In this document: positions 18,663 through 26,874 of the stretch, one piece after another
How the letters are laid out: the number at the start of each line of letters is the position of its first letter
How positions within the stretch are numbered: the first letter of the stretch is position 1
Assembly: GCF_020523925.1 (NCBI RefSeq)
Contig: NZ_JAJAPW010000004.1
Span: 62,001-126,000 of the forward strand
DNA: 64,000 bases
Direction of reading: 5' to 3'
Source of the DNA: Neotamlana laminarinivorans
GTDB lineage: Bacteria > Bacteroidota > Bacteroidia > Flavobacteriales > Flavobacteriaceae
Made by a program: the position numbers and the translations under genes
Notes under the pieces: generated by a model
Seen by the model: only the letters and a program-made list of their open reading frames with translations
Database searches by the model: none
What the model was told of the DNA's origin: nothing

Positions 18663-19492
18663 TCGATTTTAATAGTATAAAGTCGACCACCGGTGTCACC
18701 ATTTTTTTCATCGGTTAAAAAGAGGGTATTGTTATTTTTATAGCAGATACCCTCTTTTTGTGTTATGGAATTAAATCCAACAGTTTGGTGTTTGCCATTA
18801 AAAAAATTATCACTCGTAAAGTCGCTAAACAAATGAATTTTATGTTGGGTTAAAATAGCAATTTCTTTACCATCGTCACGAATATCGGCAGCAGTAACCC
18901 AATCATAATCATTGTCTCCAAAATTATAATTGCCAATTAATTTAGCTTTTTGTTTACCACTTTTGGCAGGAAGTTTATATACTTTAGTTTTGCCATGTTC
19001 GTTATTTACACGTGTTTTGGTAAATAAATAGAAGTTATTATTAAAGTAAAAAAAAGCTTCACAATCAAAATACAACTCGCTTTTTTTTGGTGAATAATCG
19101 TCTTGGTCTTCGTAAGTAAAAGAAATAGTTTCTATATCAATTTTGTCATCAGAATCTAAATTTGATGCATTTACTTTTAATATTTTTAAATGCTTACGGT
19201 CGCTGCCATTATTACCAAAATCACCTATGTAAATATTGCCTTTTTCATCTGATGTAATGTCTTCCCAATCATGGTTTTTTGCATCAATTTTTAATTTCTT
19301 TTCAATATCTCCTTCTTCATTAACTAAAAATAAATGCGATTTGTTTCCACTATCGTTAAGCATCCAAATACCATTGTTTTCAATAGTTGTTTCGTTACCA
19401 GAAACTTCATTCAAATCTTTTGGTAAATCTACACTTTGGTCTTGGCAGTTTGCCACCAAAACAAATAGAAATAAGTAAGCGTGTTTAAGCAT
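18659..19492 (-). CDS. Predicted lipoprotein with beta-propeller-like repeats
   Basis: The 277 residues begin with a short signal peptide and a lipobox-like VANC (Cys16). The body is rich in repeated strand-turn units such as GIWMLNDSGNKSHLFLVNEEG, GNIYIGDFGNN and YDWVTAADIRDDGKEIAILT, which suggest a five- or six-bladed propeller of the SdiA-regulated or phytase-like type. No catalytic motif can be named. It is probably anchored at the outer or inner membrane. Convergent with thioredoxin and divergent from the flavoprotein gene. Confidence 0.6.
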   Translation of the reverse strand: MLKHAYLFLFVLVANCQDQSVDLPKDLNEVSGNETTIENNGIWMLNDSGNKSHLFLVNEEGDIEKKLKIDAKNHDWEDITSDEKGNIYIGDFGNNGSDRKHLKILKVNASNLDSDDKIDIETISFTYEDQDDYSPKKSELYFDCEAFFYFNNNFYLFTKTRVNNEHGKTKVYKLPAKSGKQKAKLIGNYNFGDNDYDWVTAADIRDDGKEIAILTQHKIHLFSDFTSDNFFNGKHQTVGFNSITQKEGICYKNNNTLFLTDEKNGDTGGRLYTIKID

Positions 19493-19536
19493 AAAACAAG
19501 TTTTAAATGCTAAATTTACAGTGTTTTTTTAACTCT

Positions 19537-20748
19537 ATGAATACATTTAACGTTATTATAATAGGTGGTGGTGCCGCTGGTTTTTTTACTGCAATTAATA
19601 TTGCTAAGCAAAATCCAGATTTAAAAGTTGCTGTTTTAGAAAAGGCTAAAACAGGACTGCAAAAGGTGAAAATTTCTGGTGGCGGACGTTGTAATGTTAC
19701 GCATGCAGAATTTATTCCGCAGGAATTAGTAACTAATTATCCTAGAGGAGAAAAGGAGTTACTTGGACCGTTTCATCAGTTTATGACGGGCGATACTATG
19801 GCGTGGTTTGAGGAACGCGGTGTTGCGTTAAAAATTGAAGATGACGGACGTATGTTTCCGGAATCAAATTCTTCTCAAACTATAATAGATTGCTTTTTAA
19901 AAGAAGCTGAAAAATATAAGGTTGAGGTTATTTATAGTTCGGGCGTATTAAATATTGAGAAGCACGATAATGCTTGGGTATTACAAACAAAAACAGAAGT
20001 ATTTTATACAGAAAAGGCTGTAGTTGCTACGGGTAGTAGCGTAAAAATGTGGGATATTTTAAAAACCTTAAATCATACTATTATAAATCCTGTGCCGTCA
20101 TTGTTTACATTTAATGTTACCGATAAACGTATAAAAAACATACCGGGTGTTGTGGTGCAAAATGTTACCGTTAAAGTTTTAAATACAAATTTAGAATCTA
20201 CTGGGCCGCTTTTGGTAACACATGTTGGTTTTAGTGCGCCTTCAATTTTAAAATTATCTGCTTTTGGCGCTGTTGAACTCGCCGAAATGAACTACGATTT
20301 TGATATTGAAATTAATTTTATTCAGCAAGAATTTAATCAATGTCTAGATGCTTTAAAGCAATTAAAACAGGAGTTAGCAAAAAAAACGGTGTTTAAATTT
20401 GCTCAGTTTGGTATTCCAAAGCGTTTGTGGCAAAAATTAGTTTTAGCTTCAAAAATAGAAGAAAGTAAAACTTGGGCAGATATTAATAAAACTCAACTAG
20501 AAAATTTAGCCACACAACTTACAAAAGCAGTGTTTCAAGTAAAAGGAAAAAGCACTTTTAAAGATGAGTTTGTAACTGCTGGTGGTGTAGATTTAAAAGA
20601 GGTAAACTTTAAAACTTTTGAAAGTAAGCTTCATAAAAATCTGTTTTTTGCCGGCGAAGTTTTAAATATTGACGCCATAACAGGAGGTTTTAATTTTCAA
20701 AATGCTTGGACTAGTGGTTTTATTGTGGCTAGAAGTATAGCTGATTAA
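19537..20748 (+). CDS. HI0933/BaiN-type FAD-dependent flavoprotein
   Basis: An NAD(P)/FAD oxidoreductase of the HI0933 family. The dinucleotide-binding loop IIIGGGAAGFFTA is at the N-terminus, with VKISGGGRCNVTHA shortly after, which is the family hallmark, and the C-terminal ITGGFNFQNAWTSGF closes the FAD site. The substrate is unknown in most members. I start at MNTFNVIIIGGG (403 residues). An ATG ten codons upstream is in frame but its residues are not part of the Rossmann fold. The stop overlaps the convergent epimerase gene by four bases. Confidence 0.85.
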   Translation: MNTFNVIIIGGGAAGFFTAINIAKQNPDLKVAVLEKAKTGLQKVKISGGGRCNVTHAEFIPQELVTNYPRGEKELLGPFHQFMTGDTMAWFEERGVALKIEDDGRMFPESNSSQTIIDCFLKEAEKYKVEVIYSSGVLNIEKHDNAWVLQTKTEVFYTEKAVVATGSSVKMWDILKTLNHTIINPVPSLFTFNVTDKRIKNIPGVVVQNVTVKVLNTNLESTGPLLVTHVGFSAPSILKLSAFGAVELAEMNYDFDIEINFIQQEFNQCLDALKQLKQELAKKTVFKFAQFGIPKRLWQKLVLASKIEESKTWADINKTQLENLATQLTKAVFQVKGKSTFKDEFVTAGGVDLKEVNFKTFESKLHKNLFFAGEVLNIDAITGGFNFQNAWTSGFIVARSIAD

Positions 20749-21509
20749 ATATTCAATAAATCAGAATGTAAAAATTTGTAATCCAGAGTTTTAATTAGTT
20801 TTTCAGGACTTATTTTTTTGTATTGTAAAGGTTGCGAATCATTAAAAACAGGAATTGGTTTTCCTAAGCTTTTTCTAGCTTGAATGTAAAATGCTTTTCT
20901 TGTTGGGTGATGGTTGGCACAAGCATTAAATGTTTCTCCAAAAATATCAAATTCTATTATTTTAGAAATAATCGCAATACAATCGTCGCGATGAATCATG
21001 TTTACAAAACCGTTGGGCTGCGGTATTTCTTTATCTTTAAACCAATTCCCAGGTTGACGTTGCCCGCCAAATAAGCCAGCAAACCTAATAATTGTAGTTT
21101 TAAAAGTTGTGTTATTTCTAAATAAGGCTTCAACCTTTGTAAGTAAGGAATCTATAGTTTCATCGGTTTCTGTGTAAGTTTTATTACCTCGTGGGTAAAC
21201 CGATGTGGAGCTAATAAAAATCACTTTTTTTACAGAAGACGTTTCAATAGCCTGAACCAAATTTTGGTAAGCTTCAAAACGTTTTGATGTTATCATGATA
21301 AGTAAAATATCAGTATTTAAAAAATCTTTGAAATCTGGGTTTTCCTCAATGTTTACAGTATAAGGCGTTATGCCTTCAGATTTAAAGTCGTTAACTTTTT
21401 CTAAAGAAGTTGTCGAGCCTTTAATTTTGTGGCCTTTAGCTATAAAGTGTTTTGCTAAAGGAAAACCTAACCAACCACAACCTAAAATGCTATATGTTTT
21501 TGTACTCAT
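20745..21509 (-). CDS. NAD(P)-binding epimerase/dehydratase-like protein
   Basis: A 254-residue extended-SDR-like protein similar in layout to the YeeZ group. The Rossmann loop SILGCGWLGFPLA is at the N-terminus and VIFISSTSVYP (~95-105) matches the usual SDR strand. RFAGLFGGQRQPG and NMIHRDDCIAII (~142-180) match the epimerase signature around the nucleotide-sugar pocket. The substrate cannot be named. It is convergent with the flavoprotein gene and divergent from the DUF1697 gene. Confidence 0.8.
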   Translation of the reverse strand: MSTKTYSILGCGWLGFPLAKHFIAKGHKIKGSTTSLEKVNDFKSEGITPYTVNIEENPDFKDFLNTDILLIMITSKRFEAYQNLVQAIETSSVKKVIFISSTSVYPRGNKTYTETDETIDSLLTKVEALFRNNTTFKTTIIRFAGLFGGQRQPGNWFKDKEIPQPNGFVNMIHRDDCIAIISKIIEFDIFGETFNACANHHPTRKAFYIQARKSLGKPIPVFNDSQPLQYKKISPEKLIKTLDYKFLHSDLLNI

Positions 21510-21578
21510 GCTTTTCTGTAAAAATACGGATAGTTTAATAATTTAAGTTTTATATTGTAAACATAATTTAATCTAAAA

Positions 21579-22109
21579 ATGAAAACTTTTATAGCACTAC
21601 TGCGAGGTATAAACGTAAGCGGAAAAAATAAAATCCCGATGGCAGATTTGCGTGCATTACTAATAGAATCTGGTTTACAAAATGTACAAACCTATATACA
21701 AAGTGGAAATGTGGTTTTTGAATCTTCAGAAGAAAATAATAATATTTTAGAAACTTTAATTAATCAAGCTATTGCCAAAAAGTTTAAGTTTAATGTACCT
21801 ATTTTAGTGCTTACTCCAAAGGAATTAAGTGTAATTTTTAATAACAGCCCATTTCCGCAAGAGCAAAAAGAAAACAGCTATTTTGCATTTTTATTTCAAG
21901 CTCCTAATAATAGCTTGATTGAAGAAGTTTCAGAATTAAATTACCCCAACGAAAGTTTTAAAATAACTCCTAATTGCGTTTACTTTTACTCGTCTGTTGG
22001 TTATGGTAGAGCAAAGTGCAATAATAATTTTTTTGAGCGTAAATTACAGGTTACAGCTACAGCCAGAAATTACAAAACGACCTTAAAATTAATGTACTTA
22101 TCAAATTAA
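21579..22109 (+). CDS. DUF1697 family protein
   Basis: The 176 residues match the DUF1697 family, recognised by the opening FIALLRGINVSGKNKIPM and by VQTYIQSGNVVFES. The family is cytoplasmic and widespread but has no firmly known biochemical role. Followed by a terminator hairpin, so it is a single-gene unit. Confidence 0.85.
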   Translation: MKTFIALLRGINVSGKNKIPMADLRALLIESGLQNVQTYIQSGNVVFESSEENNNILETLINQAIAKKFKFNVPILVLTPKELSVIFNNSPFPQEQKENSYFAFLFQAPNNSLIEEVSELNYPNESFKITPNCVYFYSSVGYGRAKCNNNFFERKLQVTATARNYKTTLKLMYLSN

Positions 22110-22115
22110 AAAACT

Positions 22116-22142
22116 ATTGCTTATTTTTGCAAGCAATTTTTT
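22116..22142 (+). terminator. Terminator after the DUF1697 gene
   Basis: ATTGCTT and AAGCAAT form a seven-base stem around a T-rich loop and are followed by a T run. The loop also contains TATTTTTG, which matches a -7 box for the mvaD gene, so terminator and promoter may overlap. Confidence 0.65.
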
Positions 22143-22189
22143 CTGTAAAGAGTCCGTTTCGTGGCAGTTGCACTCATAATTTTTATTGA

Positions 22190-23278
22190 ATGATAGTAGA
22201 AGAATTTATAACAAAATCTTATCCAAAAACCATTGAAGAAGGTAAAGTAGCTTGGGAATCGCCAAGTAACATTGCTTTGGTAAAATATTGGGGTAAAAAA
22301 GAACACCAAATACCAGCAAATCCCTCTATAAGTTTTACACTTAGTAAGTGCAAAACCATAACTGTTTTAGAGTTTTCTGAAAAAGAAAATAAAACCGATT
22401 TTTCGTTTGACGTGTTTTTAAATAATGAGAAAAAAGATGATTTCAAACCAAAAATAGAAACGTTTTTTAAACGTGTTGAAGCGTATTTACCGTTTTTAAA
22501 AAACTATCATTTTGTTATAAAAACCGAAAATACATTTCCGCATAGTTCGGGCATTGCTTCATCGGCATCAGGAATGAGTGCTTTAGCTTTGTGTTTAACC
22601 AGTGTAGATAGAATGCTAAGCAAAAACCATGAGCATTTAAATAAGTCGTTTTTTAATAAAAAGGCGTCGTTTTTAGCACGCTTGGGTTCTGGTAGCGCTT
22701 GCCGAAGTATTGAAGGTAGTTTGGTAACATGGGGAACACACGAAGCTTTTGCAGAAAGTTCCGATTTATACGGTGTTAAATACCCGTTTGAAGTTCATGA
22801 AAACTTTAAAAACTACCATGATACTATTTTGTTGGTAGATAAAGGAGAAAAACAAGTTAGTAGCACAGTTGGGCACGGTTTAATGCATAACCACCCATTT
22901 GCCGAAGAGCGCTTTAAGCAGGCACATAAAAATTTAAACGATTTGATAGCTGTTTTTAAGTCAGGCGATTTAGATGCATTTATAAAAATTGTAGAAAGTG
23001 AAGCTTTAACCCTTCATGCTATGATGATGACTAGCATGCCGTATTTTATTTTAATGAAACCTAATACGTTACAAGTAATAAATAAAATATGGGCGTATCG
23101 CGAAAAAACAGATTCTAAAGTGTGTTTTACTTTAGATGCTGGGGCGAATGTGCATATGCTTTATCCAGAAAATGAAGCTAAAAATATTAATCAATTTATT
23201 AACAATGAGTTGGTTGAGCATTGTCAAAATGGTCAATATATTAATGACAAAATAGGATTGGGAGCAAAATTGTTGTAA
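22190..23278 (+). CDS. mvaD: Diphosphomevalonate decarboxylase
   Basis: A GHMP-fold enzyme that converts mevalonate diphosphate to isopentenyl diphosphate. SNIALVKYWGKK opens the protein as in the family. The ATP loop is HSSGIASSASG (~117-127). RLGSGSACRS (~164-173) holds the phosphate-binding residues and LDAGANVHML (~317-326) holds the catalytic Asp. The 362 residues are slightly longer than bacterial average. A mevalonate kinase gene follows after 28 bases, and a UbiA prenyltransferase after that, so this is an isoprenoid block. Confidence 0.93.
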   Translation: MIVEEFITKSYPKTIEEGKVAWESPSNIALVKYWGKKEHQIPANPSISFTLSKCKTITVLEFSEKENKTDFSFDVFLNNEKKDDFKPKIETFFKRVEAYLPFLKNYHFVIKTENTFPHSSGIASSASGMSALALCLTSVDRMLSKNHEHLNKSFFNKKASFLARLGSGSACRSIEGSLVTWGTHEAFAESSDLYGVKYPFEVHENFKNYHDTILLVDKGEKQVSSTVGHGLMHNHPFAEERFKQAHKNLNDLIAVFKSGDLDAFIKIVESEALTLHAMMMTSMPYFILMKPNTLQVINKIWAYREKTDSKVCFTLDAGANVHMLYPENEAKNINQFINNELVEHCQNGQYINDKIGLGAKLL

Positions 23279-23306
23279 CTTTGCTAAACTATTTAAGCTT
23301 CAAATC

Positions 23307-24233
23307 ATGAAAGGACCATTATTTTATTCTAAAATTTTACTTTTTGGTGAATACGGAATTATTAAAGATTCCAAAGGTTTATCTATACCATATAATTTTT
23401 ATAATGGTGCTTTAAAAAAGAGCGAAAACCCAAGTGAAACGGCAATAAAATCGAACGAAAGCTTAAAAAAATACGTAGATTATTTAGCAGCAATAAATCC
23501 AGAATTAGTTGTTTTTGATATTGAAACACTAAAATCTGATGTTGCAGATGGCATGTATTTCGATTCTTCAATTCCGCAAGGTTATGGTGTTGGTAGTAGC
23601 GGAGCGCTAGTAGCTGCGATTTACGATAAATACGCTAAAAATAAAATAACAGTTCTTGAAAATTTAACCAGAGAAAAATTATTAGAATTAAAAGCGATTT
23701 TCTCTGAAATGGAATCGTTTTTTCACGGAAAATCGTCTGGTCTCGATCCTTTAAATAGTTATTTAAGCATTCCTATTCTTATAAATTCTAAAGATAATAT
23801 TGAAGCAACCGGTATTCCTGCACAACAAAATGGTAAAGGCGCTGTGTTTTTAATAGATAGCGGTATCGTTGGCGAAACAGCGCCAATGGTTAGTATTTTT
23901 ATGGAAAATATGAAGCAAGAAGGTTTCCGTAATATGCTTAAAGATAAATTTATAAAACATACCGATGCTTGTGTTGAAGATTTTTTAAGCGGAAACATAA
24001 AATCGTTATTCAGAAATACTAAACAACTATCAAAAGTGGTGTTAAACCATTTTAAACCAATGATTCCTAAGCAATTTCATGAGCTTTGGAAAAAAGGTTT
24101 AGATACCAACGAGTATTACTTAAAACTTTGTGGTTCTGGCGGTGGTGGCTATATTTTAGGGTTTACCGAAGATATAGAAAAAGCAAAACAATCTTTATCA
24201 AATTATAAACTAGAAGTCGTTTATAATTTTTAA
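23307..24233 (+). CDS. mvk: GHMP kinase, probably mevalonate kinase
   Basis: A 308-residue GHMP kinase. KILLFGEYGII is the typical mevalonate-kinase opening and PQGYGVGSSGALVAA (~89-103) is the ATP loop. GKSSGLDPLNSYLS (~140-153) carries the Asp expected for phosphoryl transfer, and CGSGGGGYILGF is the third GHMP motif. Adjacent to mvaD, so a mevalonate-pathway role is well supported. A phosphomevalonate kinase role is the main alternative; no second kinase is in the window. TAACTTTG at 23276-23283 could be a weak internal promoter. Confidence 0.85.
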   Translation: MKGPLFYSKILLFGEYGIIKDSKGLSIPYNFYNGALKKSENPSETAIKSNESLKKYVDYLAAINPELVVFDIETLKSDVADGMYFDSSIPQGYGVGSSGALVAAIYDKYAKNKITVLENLTREKLLELKAIFSEMESFFHGKSSGLDPLNSYLSIPILINSKDNIEATGIPAQQNGKGAVFLIDSGIVGETAPMVSIFMENMKQEGFRNMLKDKFIKHTDACVEDFLSGNIKSLFRNTKQLSKVVLNHFKPMIPKQFHELWKKGLDTNEYYLKLCGSGGGGYILGFTEDIEKAKQSLSNYKLEVVYNF

Positions 24234-24243
24234 TTAAATTTTC

Positions 24244-24271
24244 TGTCACCCTGGGCGTAGTCGAAGGGTCA
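24244..24271 (+). repeat. REP-like hairpin, TGTCACCCT...AGGGT type
   Basis: TGTCACCCTGGGCG followed by TAGTCGAAGGGT: arms ACCCT and AGGGT with partial pairing between. It shares the TGTCA head with the two hairpins that frame the GIY-YIG gene further on, so all three look like one repeat superfamily. It fills most of the gap between mvk and the UbiA gene. Confidence 0.65.
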
Positions 24272-24290
24272 AAACATTTTTAACTTCTTT

Positions 24291-25193
24291 ATGCTAAATA
24301 GAAGACAGAAACATATTCTACTTAAGTTTTTTAGTATGTTTTCTGTAGTGCGCGGTTACAATATTTTGGCTATTGTAATAGCTCAATACTTAACAGCAAA
24401 TTACATTTTAGCTCACGATTTACCAGTTCGCCAAGTTTTGCTAGATATTAATTTGTTTTTACTTGTGTTAGCCTCGGCAGCAACTATAGCTGGAGGTTAT
24501 ATTATAAATAACTTTTACGACTCCGAGAAAGATTTAATTAACAAGCCAATAAAATCGAAACTAGATAAATTGGTAAGTCAAAATACAAAGTTGTCATTTT
24601 ACTTTGTACTTAATTTTTTAGCTGTTGTTTTTGCAAGTTATGTGGCATTTAATGCTGTACTCTTTTTTGCATGTTACATATTTGCCATTTGGTTGTATTC
24701 GCATAAATTAAAAAAACTACCAATAGTTGGTAATCTAGTGTCTGCAATACTAACTATTTTGCCATTTTTTGCCATATTTATGTATTATAAAAATTACGAA
24801 ACAGTAATTTTTGTACATGCAACATTTTTGTTTTTAATAATATCTATGCGGGAACTCACAAAAGATTTAGAAAATATAAAAGGCGATTTACTTCAAGATT
24901 ACCACACGATACCCGTTGTTTATGGCGAAAAGGCATCAAAAATAATGCTTGCTTTTCTAGCTGTTTTAACGTTAGTGCCAACCTATTTACTACTTTTTAA
25001 ATACCAAATAGGATATATGAATTTGTATTTTTATGCTAGCATTTTTTTATTGATTGTTTTTGTTGCAATGCTTTGGTACTCAAAAGATAAGTTGCATTAT
25101 TTAATACTTCATAATATTTTAAAAATTATATTGTTAACAGGAGTTTTTAGTATATTATTAATAGACGTAAGTGTTATTTTAAACAGAATTTAA
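24291..25193 (+). CDS. UbiA-family prenyltransferase
   Basis: An integral membrane protein of 300 residues with about eight hydrophobic helices. The two acidic prenyl-diphosphate sites are visible: NNFYDSEKDLINKP (~75-88) and TKDLENIKGDLLQDY (~189-203). Homologues in this phylum are often labelled geranylgeranylglycerol-phosphate geranylgeranyltransferase, but the acceptor cannot be read from sequence. Its position after two mevalonate genes fits a prenyl-diphosphate substrate. A REP hairpin separates it from mvk. Confidence 0.82.
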   Translation: MLNRRQKHILLKFFSMFSVVRGYNILAIVIAQYLTANYILAHDLPVRQVLLDINLFLLVLASAATIAGGYIINNFYDSEKDLINKPIKSKLDKLVSQNTKLSFYFVLNFLAVVFASYVAFNAVLFFACYIFAIWLYSHKLKKLPIVGNLVSAILTILPFFAIFMYYKNYETVIFVHATFLFLIISMRELTKDLENIKGDLLQDYHTIPVVYGEKASKIMLAFLAVLTLVPTYLLLFKYQIGYMNLYFYASIFLLIVFVAMLWYSKDKLHYLILHNILKIILLTGVFSILLIDVSVILNRI

Positions 25194-25196
25194 TGG

Positions 25197-25303
25197 TTTT
25201 GGGCGTTTTTACAACTTTTTATGAAGTTGTAAACCGCGCTTTCGCAAGTCGCTGTGCAAAATACATTTTGCACGAGCTCCAACAATTGCTCAATCGCTAA
25301 CGC
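25197..25303 (+). repeat. Dispersed element, copy A (TTGGGCGTT...CGCTAACGC)
   Basis: The segment begins TTTTGGGCGTT and ends CGCTAACGC, the same ends as copies B and C (on the opposite strand). Inside are a hairpin ACAACTT/AAGTTGT (25211-25230) and a strong one, GTGCAAAAT/ATTTTGCAC, with a two-base centre (25254-25273). The interior differs from the other copies. It occupies most of the gap between the UbiA and pseudouridine-synthase genes. Confidence 0.6.
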
Positions 25304-25349
25304 AAAAAAAATCGTAAATTAAAAAGTCTAAATCGTTAATTTTAAAGTA

Positions 25350-25357
25350 TATCTTTG
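25350..25357 (+). promoter_or_regulatory. -7 box of the pseudouridine-synthase-like gene
   Basis: TATCTTTG matches TAnnTTTG and lies 18 bases before the ATG, which would give a very short leader. No clear TTG at -33. Confidence 0.5.
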
Positions 25358-25375
25358 CACAAAAATTAAAATACT

Positions 25376-26248
25376 ATGAGCAGGAACCAAGGCAGAGGCA
25401 GTAATAAAAATACATCAAGAGGTGGAAGCAGTTCTAATAAACGAACTAGTTTTTCACGAGGTAATTCACCAATTAAAAATCAAGGTGGTTTTACAAAGCC
25501 CTCGAATAGCACAAAGCCAAAAGCGCCAAAAAAATCTAACCCAGACGAAGTTAGGTTAAATAAATATATTGCCAATTCTGGTATTTGTTCTCGTAGAGAG
25601 GCCGATGTGCATATAGCCACAGGCTTAGTAAGTGTAAATGGTAAAGTTGTTACCGAAATGGGTTACAAAGTAAAACCAGGAGACGAGGTGCGTTATGATG
25701 GTTCTCGTGTAAACCCAGAACAAAAAGCTTATGTGTTATTAAACAAACCAAAAGGTTTCGCAACCACAAATAGCGAAGGAAAGGGCAGAACAGTAATGGA
25801 TTTAGTTGCCAATGCTACAAATGCTAATATTAGGCCAATTGGTCGTTTAGGCAGAAATTCTAAAGGCTTAATATTGTTTACTAACGATGAAGCTGTGGTA
25901 AAAAAGTTTACCAATTCTAAAAATGGTGTGCCTAGGCTATTTCATATAGAGTTAGATAGAAATTTAAAACACGAAGATTTTAAAAAGATTCAAACAGGTT
26001 TTAAAATCGATGGTTCGCTTATTGAAGTAGAAGAGATTAGCTACATCGATGGATCAAGTAAAAAGGAAATTGGTTTAAAAATAAAAAATACAGGAAATAC
26101 TATTATCCGAACCATTTTCGAGCATTTTAGTTACGATATTGTAAGTATAGATTGTGTAGCTATAGCACATTTAACTAAAAAAGATATTCCGCGAGGACAT
26201 TGGAAGCATTTAACTACTCAAGAGCTTAATAACTTAAAGATGCTTTAG
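25376..26248 (+). CDS. RsuA/RluB-type pseudouridine synthase homologue lacking the catalytic Asp
   Basis: The 290-residue protein has a basic, Ser/Gly/Asn-rich tail (1-55), an S4 RNA-binding domain (~58-105, RLNKYIANSGICSRREAD) and a pseudouridine-synthase fold (~115-285). The family motif is GRLD followed by GLLLLTND. Here the sequence reads GRLGRNSKGLILFTND: Gly159 stands where the catalytic Asp should be. The fold otherwise looks intact and the reading frame is clean, so it is not a decayed gene. An RNA-binding, non-catalytic role in ribosome assembly is plausible. The ATG chosen is the first in frame after a -7 box. Confidence 0.85.
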   Translation: MSRNQGRGSNKNTSRGGSSSNKRTSFSRGNSPIKNQGGFTKPSNSTKPKAPKKSNPDEVRLNKYIANSGICSRREADVHIATGLVSVNGKVVTEMGYKVKPGDEVRYDGSRVNPEQKAYVLLNKPKGFATTNSEGKGRTVMDLVANATNANIRPIGRLGRNSKGLILFTNDEAVVKKFTNSKNGVPRLFHIELDRNLKHEDFKKIQTGFKIDGSLIEVEEISYIDGSSKKEIGLKIKNTGNTIIRTIFEHFSYDIVSIDCVAIAHLTKKDIPRGHWKHLTTQELNNLKML

Positions 26249-26271
26249 TTTAATTACGAAATAACTTCATT

Positions 26272-26298
26272 TGTCATGCTGAACTCGTTTCAGCATCT
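26272..26298 (+). repeat. REP-like hairpin, left of the GIY-YIG gene
   Basis: TGTCATGCTGAACT followed by CGTTTCAGCATCT. ATGCTGAA pairs with TTTCAGCAT around a short loop. It is the inverted partner of the hairpin at the other end of the GIY-YIG gene, with 22 of 27 positions identical. Two of the differing pairs (positions 7/23 and 9/21) keep base pairing. Confidence 0.8.
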
Positions 26299-26317
26299 AA
26301 AACAATTAACAGTAAGT

Positions 26318-26638
26318 ATGCCAAAACGAGCCTACCATAATTACTGGGTTTACATTTTAACAAACAAACCACAAGGTGTTTTATACATTGGTGTTACTGG
26401 AGGAATTGATGATAGAATGGAGCGCCATGTAAAAGGTGAAGGCAGTAAATTTACATCTAAATACAAGTTAAAAAGGTTAGTTTATTTTGAAGAGTTTCAG
26501 TACATGGACGATGCTATTGTTCGAGAGAAACAATTGAAGAATTGGCATAGGCAATGGAAAATTAACTTAATTGAAAAGGAAAACCCTAACTGGAATAATT
26601 TATGGAAACCTTTAGATTCCGAAACAAGTTCGGAATGA
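26318..26638 (+). CDS. Small GIY-YIG endonuclease-like protein
   Basis: A single GIY-YIG domain: WVYILTNKPQGVLYIGVTGG carries the Y...Y-G pair near residues 10-29, Arg and His follow in DDRMERH, and the metal-binding Glu is in VREKQLKNW. I start at MPKRAYHNYWVY (106 residues). A longer frame begins 14 codons earlier, but those codons (MLNSFQHLK) are translated from the REP hairpin. The C-terminus and stop also lie within the right-hand hairpin. Role unknown: DNA nuclease, repair factor or repeat-associated mobility protein. Confidence 0.82.
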   Translation: MPKRAYHNYWVYILTNKPQGVLYIGVTGGIDDRMERHVKGEGSKFTSKYKLKRLVYFEEFQYMDDAIVREKQLKNWHRQWKINLIEKENPNWNNLWKPLDSETSSE

Positions 26639-26639
26639 C
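26613..26639 (-). repeat. REP-like hairpin, right of the GIY-YIG gene
   Basis: Reading the minus strand: TGTCATTCCGAACT then TGTTTCGGAATCT. It is in inverted orientation to the left copy. It encodes the last residues and the stop codon of the GIY-YIG protein, so gene and repeat are physically merged. Confidence 0.8.
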
Positions 26640-26655
26640 AATCTAGTCTAATTAA

Positions 26656-26764
26656 ATCCCTAAACTCGCGTTAGGGATAGTAGCAGAAAGCCCACAGCAA
26701 CCCCATGGTAATTGGGTTGCGAGGACTTGTCGCGTATAGCCCGACCCTTGTGGTAACGCCCAAT
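26656..26764 (-). repeat. Dispersed element, copy B
   Basis: On the minus strand it begins TTGGGCGTTACCACAAGGGT and ends CCCTAACGCG. Internal hairpins are GCAACCC/GGGTTGC (26697-26720) and, at its end, ATCCCTAA/TTAGGGAT (26656-26678). The opening TTGGGCGTTACC is shared exactly with copy C and in part with copy A. Confidence 0.65.
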
Positions 26765-26808
26765 AACATACGTGTTTAAAATTTTTTTCATTTTTTTTAA
26801 AAAAATAT

Positions 26809-26837
26809 TTGCTGTATTAAAAAATAAATTACATTTG
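26809..26837 (+). promoter_or_regulatory. Promoter of the polyamine operon
   Basis: TTG at 26809-26811, 18 bases, then TACATTTG at 26830-26837: the best promoter match in the window. It lies about 260 bases before the arginine decarboxylase start, so the mRNA has a long leader. Confidence 0.75.
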
Positions 26838-26874
26838 CCGCACTTATTAGCTGAACACTTTGAAACCTGTTTCT

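Noticed and set aside
26276-26317. Longer start for the GIY-YIG protein (MLNSFQHLK...)
   Set aside because: These codons are the REP hairpin; the next ATG leads straight into the GIY-YIG domain.
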